A DNA stretch of 64,000 bases from Anaspis maculata (taxonomy: Eukaryota; Arthropoda; Insecta; Coleoptera; Scraptiidae): positions 80,595,635-80,659,634 of the forward strand of contig OX421963.1 in NCBI GenBank assembly GCA_949128115.1. The letters are read 5' to 3'. Below are positions 36,981 to 48,316 of the stretch, one piece after another (within the stretch, counting starts at the first letter, position 1; each line of letters opens with the position of its first letter). Both the position numbers and the translations under genes were made by a program. The notes beneath the pieces were generated by a model. That model ran no database searches. It saw only the letters and a list, made by a program, of their open reading frames with translations, and had not been told where the DNA came from.

Positions 36981-37377
36981 TACAGGGTGTTACACTTTTT
37001 TTGTCAATATTTTATTAAATAGCAGAGCATCAAAAAATTAGTAGGTATCTACTTTCGCCGAAAAAAAATATTTGAATTTAAAAAAAAAATTGAATAATAT
37101 TGTTCTTACGAATGTGGCAAAAGTCAATATGACCAGCTTGTAGGTATGCATCAACTTACTTTGTGTACCAAATTTGGTCAAGATCCAGAGTAGGTATACC
37201 TATACTCATGGTTAAACTTGAAATTATAACACAAAAACCATTTTTAAAACTCAAATTTGAAAGCATTTTATCTCCGTCATCATGCGTTTCCGATATTAAT
37301 TTTTTCGAGAAAGTCTACTTATTTTTTGATGCTCTACCATCCCTGAAATATTGACAAAAAAAGTGTAACACCCTGTA
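36981..37377. mobile_element. 397-bp MITE with TACAGGGTGTTACAC ends
   Basis: tacagggtgttacac-TTTTTTTGTCAATATTT is mirrored by AAATATTGACAAAAAAAGTGTAACACCCTGTA. Inner blocks AGCAGAGCATCAAAAAATTAG and TATTTTTTGATGCTCTACC also pair. Same family as 22404-23110. Confidence 0.85.
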
Positions 37378-37420
37378 AGTATATAGACGTTAGTGGGAAA
37401 TACCTCTTGCACTTTTATTC

Positions 37421-37939
37421 TGTTACGTATTTTGCGTACGGGTTCGATTATAATTGAAACGATCGTTTTAAAACATACACTGTTTATTACTGCGTAGGTA
37501 CCTACTATACAATAAATACACACTAGCAATTATTTACGCTTGGGAATATCGCAGGTACTACTTCGCTTCTATCGCACTCGATCGCTTCCAATTCAATACT
37601 GCTCGTAAGGCGACGATCGGTGCTTTATATGCCTTCGATTATAAGTAGTGTTCTCCAACTTTCAATCGTCCTCCAGCAAATTCCACAGTGACCCGGCATA
37701 CGGTTTCTAGACGACTCCCGAATAATCACACGCACCTTTCGCGTGCTTCCCATGTGTTCTGGGATGTCGGCGCCTCCGCCAATTCGGCTGATGTTTTCTG
37801 ATCGACCGTTCAAGTCTCCCATATGTAATTTCAATCGCAAGCCATCACGTTTATTCCGCACTTCTACACTGCGACCTAATATGGGAAGAGTGAAGAGTCT
37901 AGAAAGATCGCGTGTTATCTACAAACGCCGCTAGTAACA
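37421..37939 (-). mobile_element. Solo LTR of an LTR retrotransposon
   Basis: The 519-bp segment begins TGTTACGTATT and ends GCTAGTAACA, the TG...CA inverted termini of an LTR. Read on the minus strand it carries a TATA box (CATATAAAGC) and downstream AATAAA (GTAATAAACAG) in the order expected of an LTR. The flanks share TTATT (left ...TTATTC, right ATTATT...), offset by a base, so the duplication is not clean. No internal coding region lies next to it, hence solo LTR. The superfamily cannot be assigned from the LTR alone. Confidence 0.7.
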
Positions 37940-38261
37940 ATTATTGCCACTTGGCATGCCTGTTGCTGAGACCACCCTGGATCAATCTAGATGTGGGGAC
38001 ATCGGCGCCAATCGTGCAGACACTTTATACACTTATACAGGGAGAAGTAAAAACAAGTGAGTATGCCTTCACGTGCGTGAGTCTCAGTAGCGCATTTTCT
38101 CAAAGAGACATATTGTGAACGCAAAGAAATTTGGTTGAAGGAGAAACACCATTCCTTGCCCACTTTCTTTATTCGAAACTCATTGTGATATTGTGTTATC
38201 AGAATGGGGTACCTGTCAATGAAATAGATTTGAATGAAAATTCTTCCACTTATCAATATAT

Positions 38262-38745
38262 TTTTATTGTTTGAGGGAGGGAGCTGGGAGCGGCGACTAA
38301 TCAACAGTAGTCTATTCTTTTCCATTTTGAGTCGGCTATCTACATAGCGAAAGAATAATTAGATCGCTATGTCTTCGGGTTTATGTTTTCCATTTATCTC
38401 TTACTTTGAGGGCAGCGTGTGGGGGTGGCAGCATTCGGCAAAGTAACTATTGCACAGTTTGAGTTAAGAGTTTCTAAATGTTGAAGGAAATATGACAATC
38501 AGTGAAAATTGTGAAAGTTGCATTTTTTTGTTTGAGGGCGGAAGCTGGAGGCGGCGACTAATCAAAAGTGGCCTATCTCTTCCCATTTTTAGTCAGCTAT
38601 CTATATAGCGGAACAATTAGATCGCTATATCTTCAGGGTTATGTTTTACATTTATCTCTTACTTTGGGGGCGGCGTGTGGGAGCGGCAGAGTTTGGCAAA
38701 GAAATTCTTCCACAGTTTGAGTTGGGAGTTTCTGAATGTTTGAGG
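38262..38745. repeat. 260-bp satellite units, left part
   Basis: Nearly two units of a roughly 260-bp repeat: GGGGGCGGAAGCTGGAGGCGGCG, ATAGCGAAAGAATTAGATCGCTATGTCTTCGGG, and GGCGTGTGGGAGCGGCAG. The array is continuous with 42304-43290 once the inserted element 38746-42303 is removed. Confidence 0.9.
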
Positions 38746-39055
38746 TGGGGGGGCTTTCACGCTCGAAAAATTTGTACACCACTGCTCATTTCTCGGCAGT
38801 GTGGCCACTGCAGAGAACCACTGCCCACATTTCCTAGCACTGCCCACAAATTATTGAACACTGCCGAATTTAGCCACCAATTTCAGCCTTCTCTTATTTA
38901 AAATAAATTAACACGTGAAAACCGATTTCCGTAAGCGCGGCAATTTTTCAACATCAAAAAATGATATTTCGGGAGCTCTGGCTCAATAACTCCGGATCAC
39001 ACAAAGATGATTCTGGTGTCAAATTGTAGCTAGAGAATTCAGTCTGTTTTAATGT

Positions 39056-40584
39056 ATGTATGTATGTATGTATGTAATTTATTTGTTTAAACCCTTGGGG
39101 TATACAAAGTAAAGTAAAAAATAAAATAAATAGGCAGGTACACAATCTTCTTCAGAAATTAACTTAAAAATTAGGTAAATACAATGATAATAATTGATAA
39201 AAGTAACTAAATATTATGTACTCAATTAACAAAAATAAAGTAGGGACAAAACAATGGAGGTGTGCCAAAAATTATGTCCAACCGCAGGAGCCACAGAATA
39301 AGAGGCCCAGCAAGATCCATCGAGCACTATTCCTCAATCAGAGACAGGAACTTCTCGACTGCCGAGAAAAAGTGAAAAATATTGATGAGCTTTTCAATGC
39401 AAATATTGGCGAACAAAAAGTGAAATTCCTCGCGCGTAGCTTGAAGACTTATATGACCGACCAGCCAGCGATTCCTCGATCTTGTAAAAATAGGACAGTT
39501 ACAAACCAAATGGTAGAGGTCATAGACTTCGTCGGTGTTGCAAATAGAACAGGTTTTGCCCTGATCAAATACAAATTTGGTCCCATTAACATAAAGCCTT
39601 AATTTCCTATGAAACCCCAACCGGATTTGCGCAATCAGCCTGATCTTTCTTATAGAAACATTCTGCGTAAGATACCCACTGTAGCCAAGTGAGTGTTCTG
39701 AGCTGTCACTGCTGAGTATCTCCCTGTAGATGTTACTGTAGTGCGACTCAGATGAGATTTCTAGATCGGCTGCCATCATGACCCGTCTGCAATCGTCCAA
39801 AATTGACTCTAGATTCTCCTCAACAAAAAGAAAGCCGTGGTCGAGTAAGTACGACAGATTATGTTTTGTAAGTAGAACTTTCACTTGAGTAACCCAATTG
39901 TACTTGATGTTACAGGTTGCGGTTGCAGCGTCTAGTTGTTGCAGTCTTTTAAAACAAATCTTTGGTAACCTACTGTCGGGCATTTTCAACAATTTACACC
40001 ACCACCCTAAAGTTTTTCTCATCACGTCCAGTTCTAGTTTTGCCAAACCAGTCTCGCATCTTATGTAACAGTTTGGAGTTGAAGACTGTAAGTGAAGAAT
40101 TGATTTGACAAACTTCACCTGGGTTCTCTCAAGGCTATCTACGTATTGAAGGGACCAAACTTCTGCAGCATACAATAATGTGGAAACAACCAGAGACCGA
40201 AACAGCTTTATTTTGGTTTGCCAGGAATCCGATTTTCCAGCCATCAAAATCTTTAGAACGCTACCAATCGCGACAGAAGCCCTGGAGTTGAAGTGTTTCT
40301 GAGCAACCGAAAAAACTCCCGAAGAGCTGAAAGGGACTCCCAAGTAAGTGAATTTATCAACCACCTCCAACTCACCATCGCCATAGAAAAATCTGTCTGA
40401 ACATTTACGAATGCCTCTGCTAAAAACGATGACTTTTGTCTTTTCTGTATTGACTTCAAGTTTGAGTTCCGAACAAAATTCCCGAATGACGTTCATTTTC
40501 CGTTGCAGGTCCACCGGCGAGTCGGCGAACACAATGATATCGTCTGCATATAGCAGAACGATGACATCAACAAAACCATCCAAG
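39056..40584 (-). mobile_element. 5'-truncated LINE (reverse transcriptase C-terminal part)
   Basis: An open frame of 418 codons (40583-39327, minus strand) begins at the insertion edge. Near its start VLLYADDIIVFA is the YADD catalytic box of reverse transcriptase, followed by the LEVNTEKTKVIVF and FTYLGVPFS motifs of non-LTR elements. Near the end CSICNTDEVYDLYHLVCNCP is a Cys/His cluster like that closing LINE ORF2. The 3' end is a tail of TACA repeats (plus strand ATGT, 39051-39077). ttcagtctgttttaatgt flanks it at 39038-39055 and 40585-40602. The frame is unbroken, so insertion is fairly recent. The N-terminal endonuclease and most of the RT are missing. Clade is uncertain. Confidence 0.92.
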
Positions 40585-40977
40585 TTCAGTCTGTTTTAAT
40601 GTGCACGATAACATTTCTATTTTATTTCTACCACAATTTAGATACTGCCAAAAACTTGTTTTTTTTTCAACTTAATTTTTGAATATGGCGGCGCCCGCTG
40701 CAAAAATATTAATCGGAAAAGTGCAAATTCAGAAAAGGCACATCAAAATTCACAAGTATGTAAAATTTGAACTAAATCGAAAAACCTTTGAAAAACATTT
40801 TTATGAAAATTATAAAAAAAATTGTTTCAACATTCCCCACTTGTATTTTCTCAATGGTGGGTTAAGATCGAGGCTAAGATTTGAAAAAAATCATTTTGCT
40901 ACAGAATAAGATATCTGAAGTCAGTATCTTCAGTACTGTAGATACTGTTAGATAGTAAATAAAAATTATACATGAGC

Positions 40978-41114
40978 AATTCACCTTTCCCATGACAGAA
41001 ATCACTAGCGCGCATACCAGTGAGCACGTACTCCATCTAGTACAAACGGCTACTACAGACCGCTAGTTCTGGGTTCACAGGTATGCGTGAAACTCTCATG
41101 GGAAAGGTGGATTT
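40978..41114. mobile_element. 137-bp palindromic MITE, copy 1 (CCACCTTTCCCATG)
   Basis: Ends TTCACCTTTCCCATG and CATGGGAAAGGTGGA pair; GCGCATACC and GGTATGCGTGA form the next stem block. A second copy is at 44181-44315. This copy lies inside the hAT-like element. Confidence 0.85.
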
Positions 41115-42303
41115 TCTTATGACCGTGGCAAATTCATTTTGGCGCCTTCACCATATTGTATTCGCCCTGTGGCAGTTGTCCCATCATCTTTTTTCGTGAT
41201 CTTTGATATTTCAGAAACCAATTCAGACAGAGTCATATAAATTTTCACAAAGCCGGACAAGACAAAAATGTTTTATACCTTGTCTTGTGCCTTGTGCACC
41301 TAGATAATTTCCGCCATTTTGGAAAGGGTCCAAAGAGGAGGAGGGGAGGCATTTAAATCCTGAGGGACGAAAAAAGAAGCACTGCGGGTCAAATGTGTCT
41401 CAGTTATGATCCTGCAAAGTGGTTTGCCTTTATAGTCATTTGCAACTTGTTTTTTTCCTACCACGTCCACTACCACTGCCTCGTATACTGCAAAAATTGC
41501 TTTGCTCTAACTTGAAGGTACGTATAGTAGTATCGCCATCAGGAGTCGTGTCACACTTGGAAATGAAAAGCGAGGTGTAAAATATGATTCTTTTTTCCCA
41601 AATAGCTGAACATCGCTGTACATTGTTTACGTGGAAAGTTTAAATAATTTGAAACACCCAAATCGAGACCCAAATTCAAAAATAGGAACATAAAACTAAG
41701 AAAAGACCAATGGCTGAAAATAATCTGTTTGCATTATTTTTCACTTCGTCTTACGGTAACGTGAACAATGCTCTCCAGCCATAGACAATACAGCACGTTG
41801 AAGAAAAGAAAAACAAAACGAAGAATGTTTCTTTAGTGGGCCTAATTGCACCATTGGCTTTGCAAAATATCAATTGTAAATTACGCAAAGTCAATGATGC
41901 AATTGAGCCCGGGTGCCGGTCCTGATATACACCAATTTCGGATGATCTAGTAGACATAAATCACAATTTAGCTATTTATGGCACAATAAGACACCACACC
42001 ACATTGGTTTCCATGATTACGAGATCAACGCACCATCCTCTCCGCCACCTCAGCGCATGCGTATATGGTCGCCGAGTGGTCGCTATCGTCGCCACTGCCG
42101 GTCATTGCCCAACACTGCCGAGGAATGCGGCGAACACTGCCGTTGAATTTTTCACTGCCTAAGATCACTGCTCACACTGCCGTCATTATGCAGACACTGC
42201 CCAAAATATTAAGACACTGCCGACACTCCAAATGTCACTGCCGACACTGCAAATGTCACTGCCGCCAATTTGTACACCACTGCCGAGTGTGAAAGTCCCC
42301 CTA

Positions 42304-43300
42304 GTTTGAGGTAACATTAAAATGTAATTCAGTGGAAATTATTGAAAGTTGCACTTTTTTCCTTTTGGGGGTGGAAGTTGGAGGCGGCGCCATGTCAAAC
42401 GTAGCCTATTCTTTCCCATTTTTAGTTAGCTATCCATATAGCGAAAGAATTAGATCGTTATGTCTTCGGGTTTATGTTTTTCATTCATCTCTCACTTTGA
42501 GGGCAGCGTGTGGGGGCGGCAGCATTCGGCAAAGTAACTGTTGCACAGTTTGAGTTGGGAGTTTCTAAATGTGAGGGGAATATGACAATCAGTGAAAATT
42601 GTGAAAGTTGCATTTTTTTTTGTTTGGAGGCGGCAGCTGGGGGCGGCGGCTAATTAAAAGTAGCCTATATTTTTTCAATTTAAGTCAGCTATCAATATAG
42701 TGAAAGAATTAGATCGCTATGTCTTGAGGTTCATGTTTTACATTCATATCTCACTTTGGGGGCGGCGTGTGGGAGCGGCAGAGTTTGGCAAAGAAATTCT
42801 TGCACAGTTTGAGTCAAGAGTTTCTAAATGTTCGAGGTAACATTATCAGCTAAATCAGTGAAAATTGTTGAAAGTTTCACTTTTCTTCTTTTGGGGGCGG
42901 AAGCTGGAGGCGGCGCCATATCGAAAGTAGCCTATCCTTTTCCATTTTTAGTCAGCTATCCATATAGCGAAAAACTTGGATCGCTATGTCTTTGGGTTCA
43001 TGTTTTCCATTTATCTCTTACTTTGGGGGCGGCGTGTGGGAGCGGCAGCGTTCGGCTGAGCAAATGTTGCACAATTTGAGTTGGCAGTTCCTAAATGTTT
43101 GAGGGAACATCTCAATCAGTAACATTTGTGAAAGTTGTACTTTTTATCGTTTGGGGGCGGAATCTGGGGGCGGCGACTAACCAAAAGTAGCCTATCCTTT
43201 CCCATTTTTAGTCAGCTATTTATATATCGAAAGAATTAGATCGCTATGTCTTCGGGTTTATGTTTTTCATTCTAAAGTGATTGGGGGCGGTTTTTAGCAG
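42304..43300. repeat. 260-bp satellite units, right part
   Basis: About four units with starts of the GGGGGCGGAAGCTGG block near 42362, 42625, 42893 and 43153, that is 260-268 bp apart. Each carries the ATATAGCGAAAGAATTAGATCGCTATG palindrome and GCGTGTGGGAGCGGCAG. Similar open frames in successive units (42332-42553, 42828-43079) are products of the period, not genes. Confidence 0.92.
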
Positions 43301-43579
43301 TTTTTTCATGTCGGCGGCGCATATTGAAGACGGAATGTTTCTTGGCTTACGTTTATAAGTGGCAACTATGTATTATTCATAAAATGAGAACACCAGAGCA
43401 TAGGGTCTGGTAGAAAGTGCAATATTATGTTATTTCAAGTTTATCGGGGGCGGTTTTCTCTATGTTGGTGGCGCAATATAGACATCCAATATAGCCTAGC
43501 CCTCCTTTGGGAGTGGCAGCTATGTAACAGCGAAAAAATTGGAAAGCTAGGTCGTCTAGTTTGGGAGGAGTTCGAGGAA

Positions 43580-43604
43580 CGGACGGACGGACGGACGGAC
43601 GGAC
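43580..43604. repeat. (GGAC)n microsatellite
   Basis: About six GGAC units. A block of the complementary type (CCGT)n is at 44557-44586, with GCGCTAAAAAATAG and TTTTTAGCGCAC words nearby on opposite strands, suggesting the two are inverted copies of the end of one repeat family. Confidence 0.85.
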
Positions 43605-44180
43605 AAAGCGGTTGCAATAGCGATTTTCATCAAGATGGAAAATGCGCTAAAAAATAGTTGAAAAATCATAAATCTTGGAACCATAACCGATGGACGTATG
43701 AAATAGTATTTTATGTTACTAGCGCCGAAAAACCGGGCATAGCATAACGAACGTGAATGCAGCTCGAGGCCCTAGGCCGAGAACTGCATGTAAAAAAGTT
43801 ATGCTATGCCGTTTTCAGCGCGAGTATCATACATCGTTTTTCGTGCTGCTTTTAACAAAATTACAATTAAATAAGATCATATCGCAATAATCATTGTAAT
43901 AAATTTCAAGTTGGTACTTCTGCCATTTATCACCAAGGCACGAGGCATATACCTACTAGATGCAGATTTTTGTGTGTCAAATGTCGATTTGAAAAATTGC
44001 GTCCTATGTTTGAATTTTCTTGCTTGAAACCGCCCTCCCCCTCTTCAATTAGAAGGGCCATTCTCCAATAATCCCGAAATCACTGAGCTCTAGTGTCTTG
44101 TGTGACAACAAACACAGAAAATGACATACATTAATCACTTTTAAACCTTGGCGCCACAAAACGTCAAAAATCATTCTGCA

Positions 44181-44315
44181 ATCCACCTTTCCCATGCGAG
44201 AAATTACTTGCGCGCATACCTGTGAGCGCAGGCTCCCGCTAATTCATTCGGCTACTACAGACCGGCAGTTGTACCCACACAGGTATGCGTGATGTTCTCA
44301 TGGGAAACGTGGATT
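44181..44315. mobile_element. 135-bp palindromic MITE, copy 2 (CCACCTTTCCCATG)
   Basis: atccacctttcccatgcgag pairs with CTCATGGGAAACGTGGAT. The core GCGCATACCTGTGAGCG and GGCTACTACAGACCG match copy 1 at 40978-41114. Confidence 0.85.
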
Positions 44316-44504
44316 GCATCAACAGCTATTAGAAAAATGACCCTAAAATATCAATTTTGAAAATGATTATTTATGATTTTAACTGATTTAACCCGAAAAT
44401 TTCAAGCTATAACATTGGAAACGTGGTCTCTCTTGAATTCTGCATGGTTTTGCAAGGTTAGTTGATTTTTTACGTGTACTTTTTACTTTGCTGCTCTAGA
44501 TCTT

Positions 44505-45900
44505 TTTAGCGCACTTTCCCAAAAAAATGGGAAAAAGGCGCTTTTAGCTTCACTTTGTCCGTCCGTCCGTCCGTCCGTCCGTCCGTACCCGGGATAACTC
44601 CTCAGGAAAGAAAGATATCGATGTGGTGTAAACGCTGATCAATAGTACATATGTCCAGGATGTCAAGTTGACTTGGTTTTTTGTTGTTCTGCCGCCATCT
44701 TTGATCCGCCATTTTGAATTTCTCTAAACGTTATCCGATTGAGATGAAATTTGCAGGCAATGTAAACCACATCAAGATCTATCCAATTTTCGACAATTGA
44801 TGCCCCGCCGCCATCTTGTATTCTCACTATTGAACATGTTTCGAAGTGATAGAACTAGGAGAATTATGCCTCAACGAAAAAAGATATCGATGTGGTGCAA
44901 AAGCCAATGAAATGCGTACGTGTCCACCATATAAAAATGACCAATGATGTTTGTCATTTGGCTGCCATCTTTGATCCGCCATTTTGAATTTCTCAGAAAG
45001 TGGTCTGATTCGAATGAAATTTGCAGGCGATGTGAACTTCAATTAGATATACAAATTTTCGACAATTGATGCCCCGCCGCCATCTTGTATTCTCCATATT
45101 GAACATGTTTCAAAATGATAGAACTAGGAGAATTATGCTTCAACGAAACGAGATATCGATGTGGTGCGAATGCCAATCAAATGCGTACGTGTCCACCATA
45201 TAAATTTGACCAATGATTTTTGTCACTTGGCCGCCATTTTGAATTTCTTTGAAAGTGGTCCGATTTGAGTGAAATTCACAGGCTATGTGAACTTCATCAA
45301 AATACATCCGATTTTGGACAAATGATGCTCTGCCGCCATCTTGGCCGTCATATTGAAATTTCTTATCACTTAACGATTTTCATGGAGCTTGGGACTTACC
45401 TTTGTTTTGTATGATCATTTTCATTCTCCAGCCAAATTCCAACATTCTGCCACCATATTGGCCGCCATATTGAAATCTCTTATTGGTGGAACGATTTTGA
45501 TGAAACTTGGAACTTACCCTTGTCTATAGTATGATCATTTTGATTTTTAAGCCAAATTTTATGATTCTGACGCTATTTTTTTTTTTTTTTATTTATTTAA
45601 TTGTCTTATTTTACGAGGCGGCATTCAGCTATAAGCTGCTCTACCATGCAACCTCGGGGACAGCACAAAATATCCATGGATGAAGTAGGATTCGAACCCA
45701 CACAGGGCAGCGCGAGTGGTTTGGCTTGCCATTACCTGTACCACTCGGCCACCACCGCTCCACCATTTTGGCCGCCATATTGAAATTTTAGCCCAAATAA
45801 CGGTAGAACCCTAATTAACATCTTGCGTTCACTAACCCTTCAAAAAGGAAGTGCGCTACTGAGCCTCATGCCCATGAGGCATATTCGCTTGTTCTGAATA
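44505..45900. repeat. Tandem repeat of about 275 bp with (CCGT)n head
   Basis: After TTTTTAGCGCACTTTCCC and a (CCGT)n run (44557-44586), units containing GATATCGATGTGGTG recur at about 44606, 44882 and 45151. Each also carries GCCGCCATCTTTGATCCGCC and GACAATTGATGCCCCGCCGCC. Decayed half-units with GGCCGCCATATTGAAAT continue to 45780. The right end (45790-45900, AGGAAGTGCGCTACTGAGCCTCATGCCC) recurs inverted at 56001-56100 in COG6 intron 6. A SINE interrupts the array at 45575-45760. Confidence 0.85.
45575..45760 (-). mobile_element. tRNA-derived SINE, minus strand
   Basis: Read on the minus strand it starts GAGCGGTGGTGGCCGAGTGG with an A box (TGGCCGAGTGG) and has a B box (GGTTCGAATCC) about 50 bp on, as in a class II tRNA such as serine or leucine. 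The body follows, then an AATTAAATAAAT(A)n tail, seen as the T run at 45575-45590. It interrupts a decayed GCCGCCATATTG repeat unit. No clean target duplication is visible. Confidence 0.8.
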
Positions 45901-46158
45901 TTACAGTGCAGGACACCGAGCGAATATTATCATTTTCGGCTATGGCAGCACGAAAATCAGGATTTTGATAACGGATATCATGCTCATGAAGATGATGCAG
46001 AACGTTTTGGAATATCTTGAGGTGTTTCCAAAATATACACACCCAGAAGGTCTAGGAATCACCGATCACCCCCGAGGATCACCCCGAAAAAATGAATGAA
46101 AAAATGAAAAAAAAAATTTAGCCGGAATTTCTTTTGGTTAAAATAAAATGAGAATTGA

Positions 46159-46500
46159 GCCGGCAGTAGCTCAGCGGATGGAGCGTTGGGCTGTGAACCT
46201 AAAGGTATTGCGTGCTTTCCACTCTTTGCTTTCCACCTAGCCCCAAGTTCGGTACACCTGCCATTTACGCATGTGCGGGTGCCAAACGGTGCTTTCCATC
46301 TACGTGTTCCTGCTCGCTTCTGTGCCGTTCATTGGCTCACCTAAAATTTTGTGCCACACCATGGAACATGTGCCGTCTGGTGGTATTTGTACCGTCTAGG
46401 TGGAAAGCACCCAGTGCGTCCGAATCCACGTGGCAGCAGTGATGAAAAATTTACCGCTGTCGTTAACCTTTCCGGCAAGCGACCAACCCAGCCGCTATAA
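46159..46500 (+). mobile_element. tRNA-derived SINE split by a small MITE
   Basis: gccggcagtagctcagcg-GATGGAGC with GCTGTGAACCT is a tRNA-like 5' half with an A box. The expected T-loop region (GCGTCCGAATCCACG) appears only at 46416. The DNA between is a 200-bp insert with ends TGCTTTCCAC and GTGGAAAGCA (about 46213-46410). TTGCG and GTGCG at its edges may be a diverged duplication. Downstream to about 46700 may be SINE body. Confidence 0.6.
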
Positions 46501-46874
46501 ATAATTGGGTACCTGCGTTATGTGTGGACAATGGGTATAAGGCGGTTGTCTAAGTCGTGATGCTTACCCCATCACCTCGAGCCTCTAGGGGTCCGCGACA
46601 ACCCGACAACCGGGTAGTGGATACAAAGAACGGAAGCTCCAACCTTCCGCTTTGTAGGCTCAGTGGCCCAGTCCCTCAATGGGATGTAGAGCTGCACTAT
46701 TATATTACCTACACTGCTCCAAGAAATAAACGCATCACCATTTTCTCGGCAGTTAATTTGATGACGAATATTTTTCGAACGCGTCGCTGGATTTTGAAAA
46801 GTTTGCCAGCATTTGGAAGCTCATTCTTTTGACTATAAAAGGAGTTCACTTCAAGTCAGCTTGGATGATTGTGA

Positions 46875-47690
46875 CTCGTTATACAGGGTGGTTTCTACAA
46901 GCATGATTTTTTCTTAAAGTTTGGCAAGGTACACGGGGAGTACGAATCACTCTGTATATGTCCCTCATGTGCCATCGTTAAGCTCAATATGTCACTTATT
47001 CATCATTTTTTGGATTTGGACCGTATCTGGTCTGTGTCAAAGGTAATGAATTTTTTTGTGATGCAAAACTGTACTCAGAGTGGGCAGTCCTCTCGTTTTC
47101 TGACTTAGACCGCCTCTGACTTCCAAAACACGAGTGAAATGGGGCATTTTCCTGGCCATACTGCACATGTGCGAGGTGCAAGTAATGGCGGAATATTGAA
47201 AAAAACCGGACAAACTAATGCATTTACGCAGATTTGCCATGAACAAAATTTCTGCACAGATGAAATATTATAGCATATTTTATCTCAAAAATAGACAAGC
47301 CTTGGAAATCTACCGCGTTATATTACATTACAGGTGCATTATTAGAGTAGGATTCGAAGGCTTTTGTCCGGTTTTTTCATAAAGCCCGCCTAAAATTTAG
47401 CGCATGTCCCTGAAATGATTGCTCAGGACAAACCCCTATGGCTCGCAGGTGATGTTTCAAATTCTAAGCGCTGCGAGAGACGAAGATGTGAGTCGTTGTA
47501 CAGGGTGATTTCTAAGAACATGCTTTTTTCACAGAGTTTGGGAAGGTGCACAGGGAGTACCAATGTCTGAAATGTTAGCCATACGGCCTCGTTTAATCAA
47601 TCCAATGTGTCAGCTATGTACCCTGTTTCAGATAATATTGTCCTCAGCTGTTCTGTGTCAAAATTAACATCTTTTTTTGTGATGGAACTG
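46875..47690. repeat. Two diverged direct repeats, about 170 bp each
   Basis: TACAGGGTGGTTTCTA with TTTGGCAAGGTACACGGGGAGTAC (46883-46945) recurs in the same orientation as TACAGGGTGATTTCTA and TTTGGGAAGGTGCACAGGGAGTACC (47499-47560). TGTGTCAAAGGT and TGTGTCAAAAT, followed by TTTTTTTGTGATG, close both units. Confidence 0.65.
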
Positions 47691-47810
47691 TACGCAAAAT
47701 GGTCCCTTCGTTATACTCTTGACAGACTAAAAAGCTTAATGGTCATAAAGCGTAAATTACGATATAAATGACTAGTGTGTCACGTCGTCATTCACTTAAT
47801 GATCATTTAT

Positions 47811-47984
47811 GCCCGCTCTATGAAAATTCGCAACGCAACCGCAACGCAGCCGCAGCCGCAACGCAGGTTTCTGATTGGCTCGCAAGGTATTCGCAAAGCC
47901 ATCGCAACGACGCGAAAGGCTTGCGAGCCAATCAGAAACTTGCGTTGCGGCTGCGGCTGCGTTGCGTAATTTCATAGAGCGGCC
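47811..47984. mobile_element. 174-bp GC-rich palindromic MITE
   Basis: gcccgctctatgaaaattcg pairs with the ATTTCATAGAGCGGCC end. The stem continues through CGCAACGCAGCCGCAGCCGCAACGC and GGTTTCTGATTGGCTCGCAAG with TTGCGAGCCAATCAGAAAC. It is very rich in CG compared with flanking DNA. Confidence 0.85.
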
Positions 47985-48316
47985 TTAAGAACGTCATTTA
48001 GGACCTTAATGATCATTAACTAGGAGTAACCATAATCGCCGGTGGTCGTGCATCATCGCCGTGATTTTTGGATACCATTATTGGCCAGCTTTTCTGCAAT
48101 GAATCGCGATATCTGTCTTTTAGTCTGTCATTTCAGTACGCCATTCAGTCACGTATTTCTGGAATGGAGGAACTGGATTCTGTGTCTTGCCTCTTGCAAC
48201 AACATCTCTTGTACCAAATTATGAGATAATAGGAAGTTTGCGATTTCATTGAACGGACGACGTAACGCAACGTAGAACGTGAAAACTCCCTTGTAACTAA
48301 GAAATTGCAGATAAAA

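Larger units (their letters stand above)
38746..42303. mobile_element. hAT-like non-autonomous transposon in the satellite
   Basis: gtttgagg is present at 38738-38745 and at 42304-42311, an 8-bp duplication within the satellite unit. The ends are TGGGGGGGCTTTCACGCTCG and, inverted from the right, TAGGGGGACTTTCACACTCG. Both ends continue with AATTTGTACACCACTGC and many CACTGCC words in the first and last 250 bp, a subterminal repeat pattern. The 8-bp duplication and TAGGG-type end fit the hAT superfamily. No transposase is seen. Inside are a LINE (39056-40584) and a 137-bp MITE (40978-41114); without the LINE the element is about 2.0 kb. Confidence 0.75.

Noticed and set aside
39216..39602. 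128-codon plus-strand frame
   Set aside because: It is antisense to the intact LINE reverse-transcriptase frame.
42332..43079. Two similar 73- and 83-codon proteins (a small gene family)
   Set aside because: They are successive units of the 260-bp satellite read in the same frame.
46212..46442. 76-codon frame starting in the SINE
   Set aside because: It spans the MITE insert and SINE sequence and has no domain.
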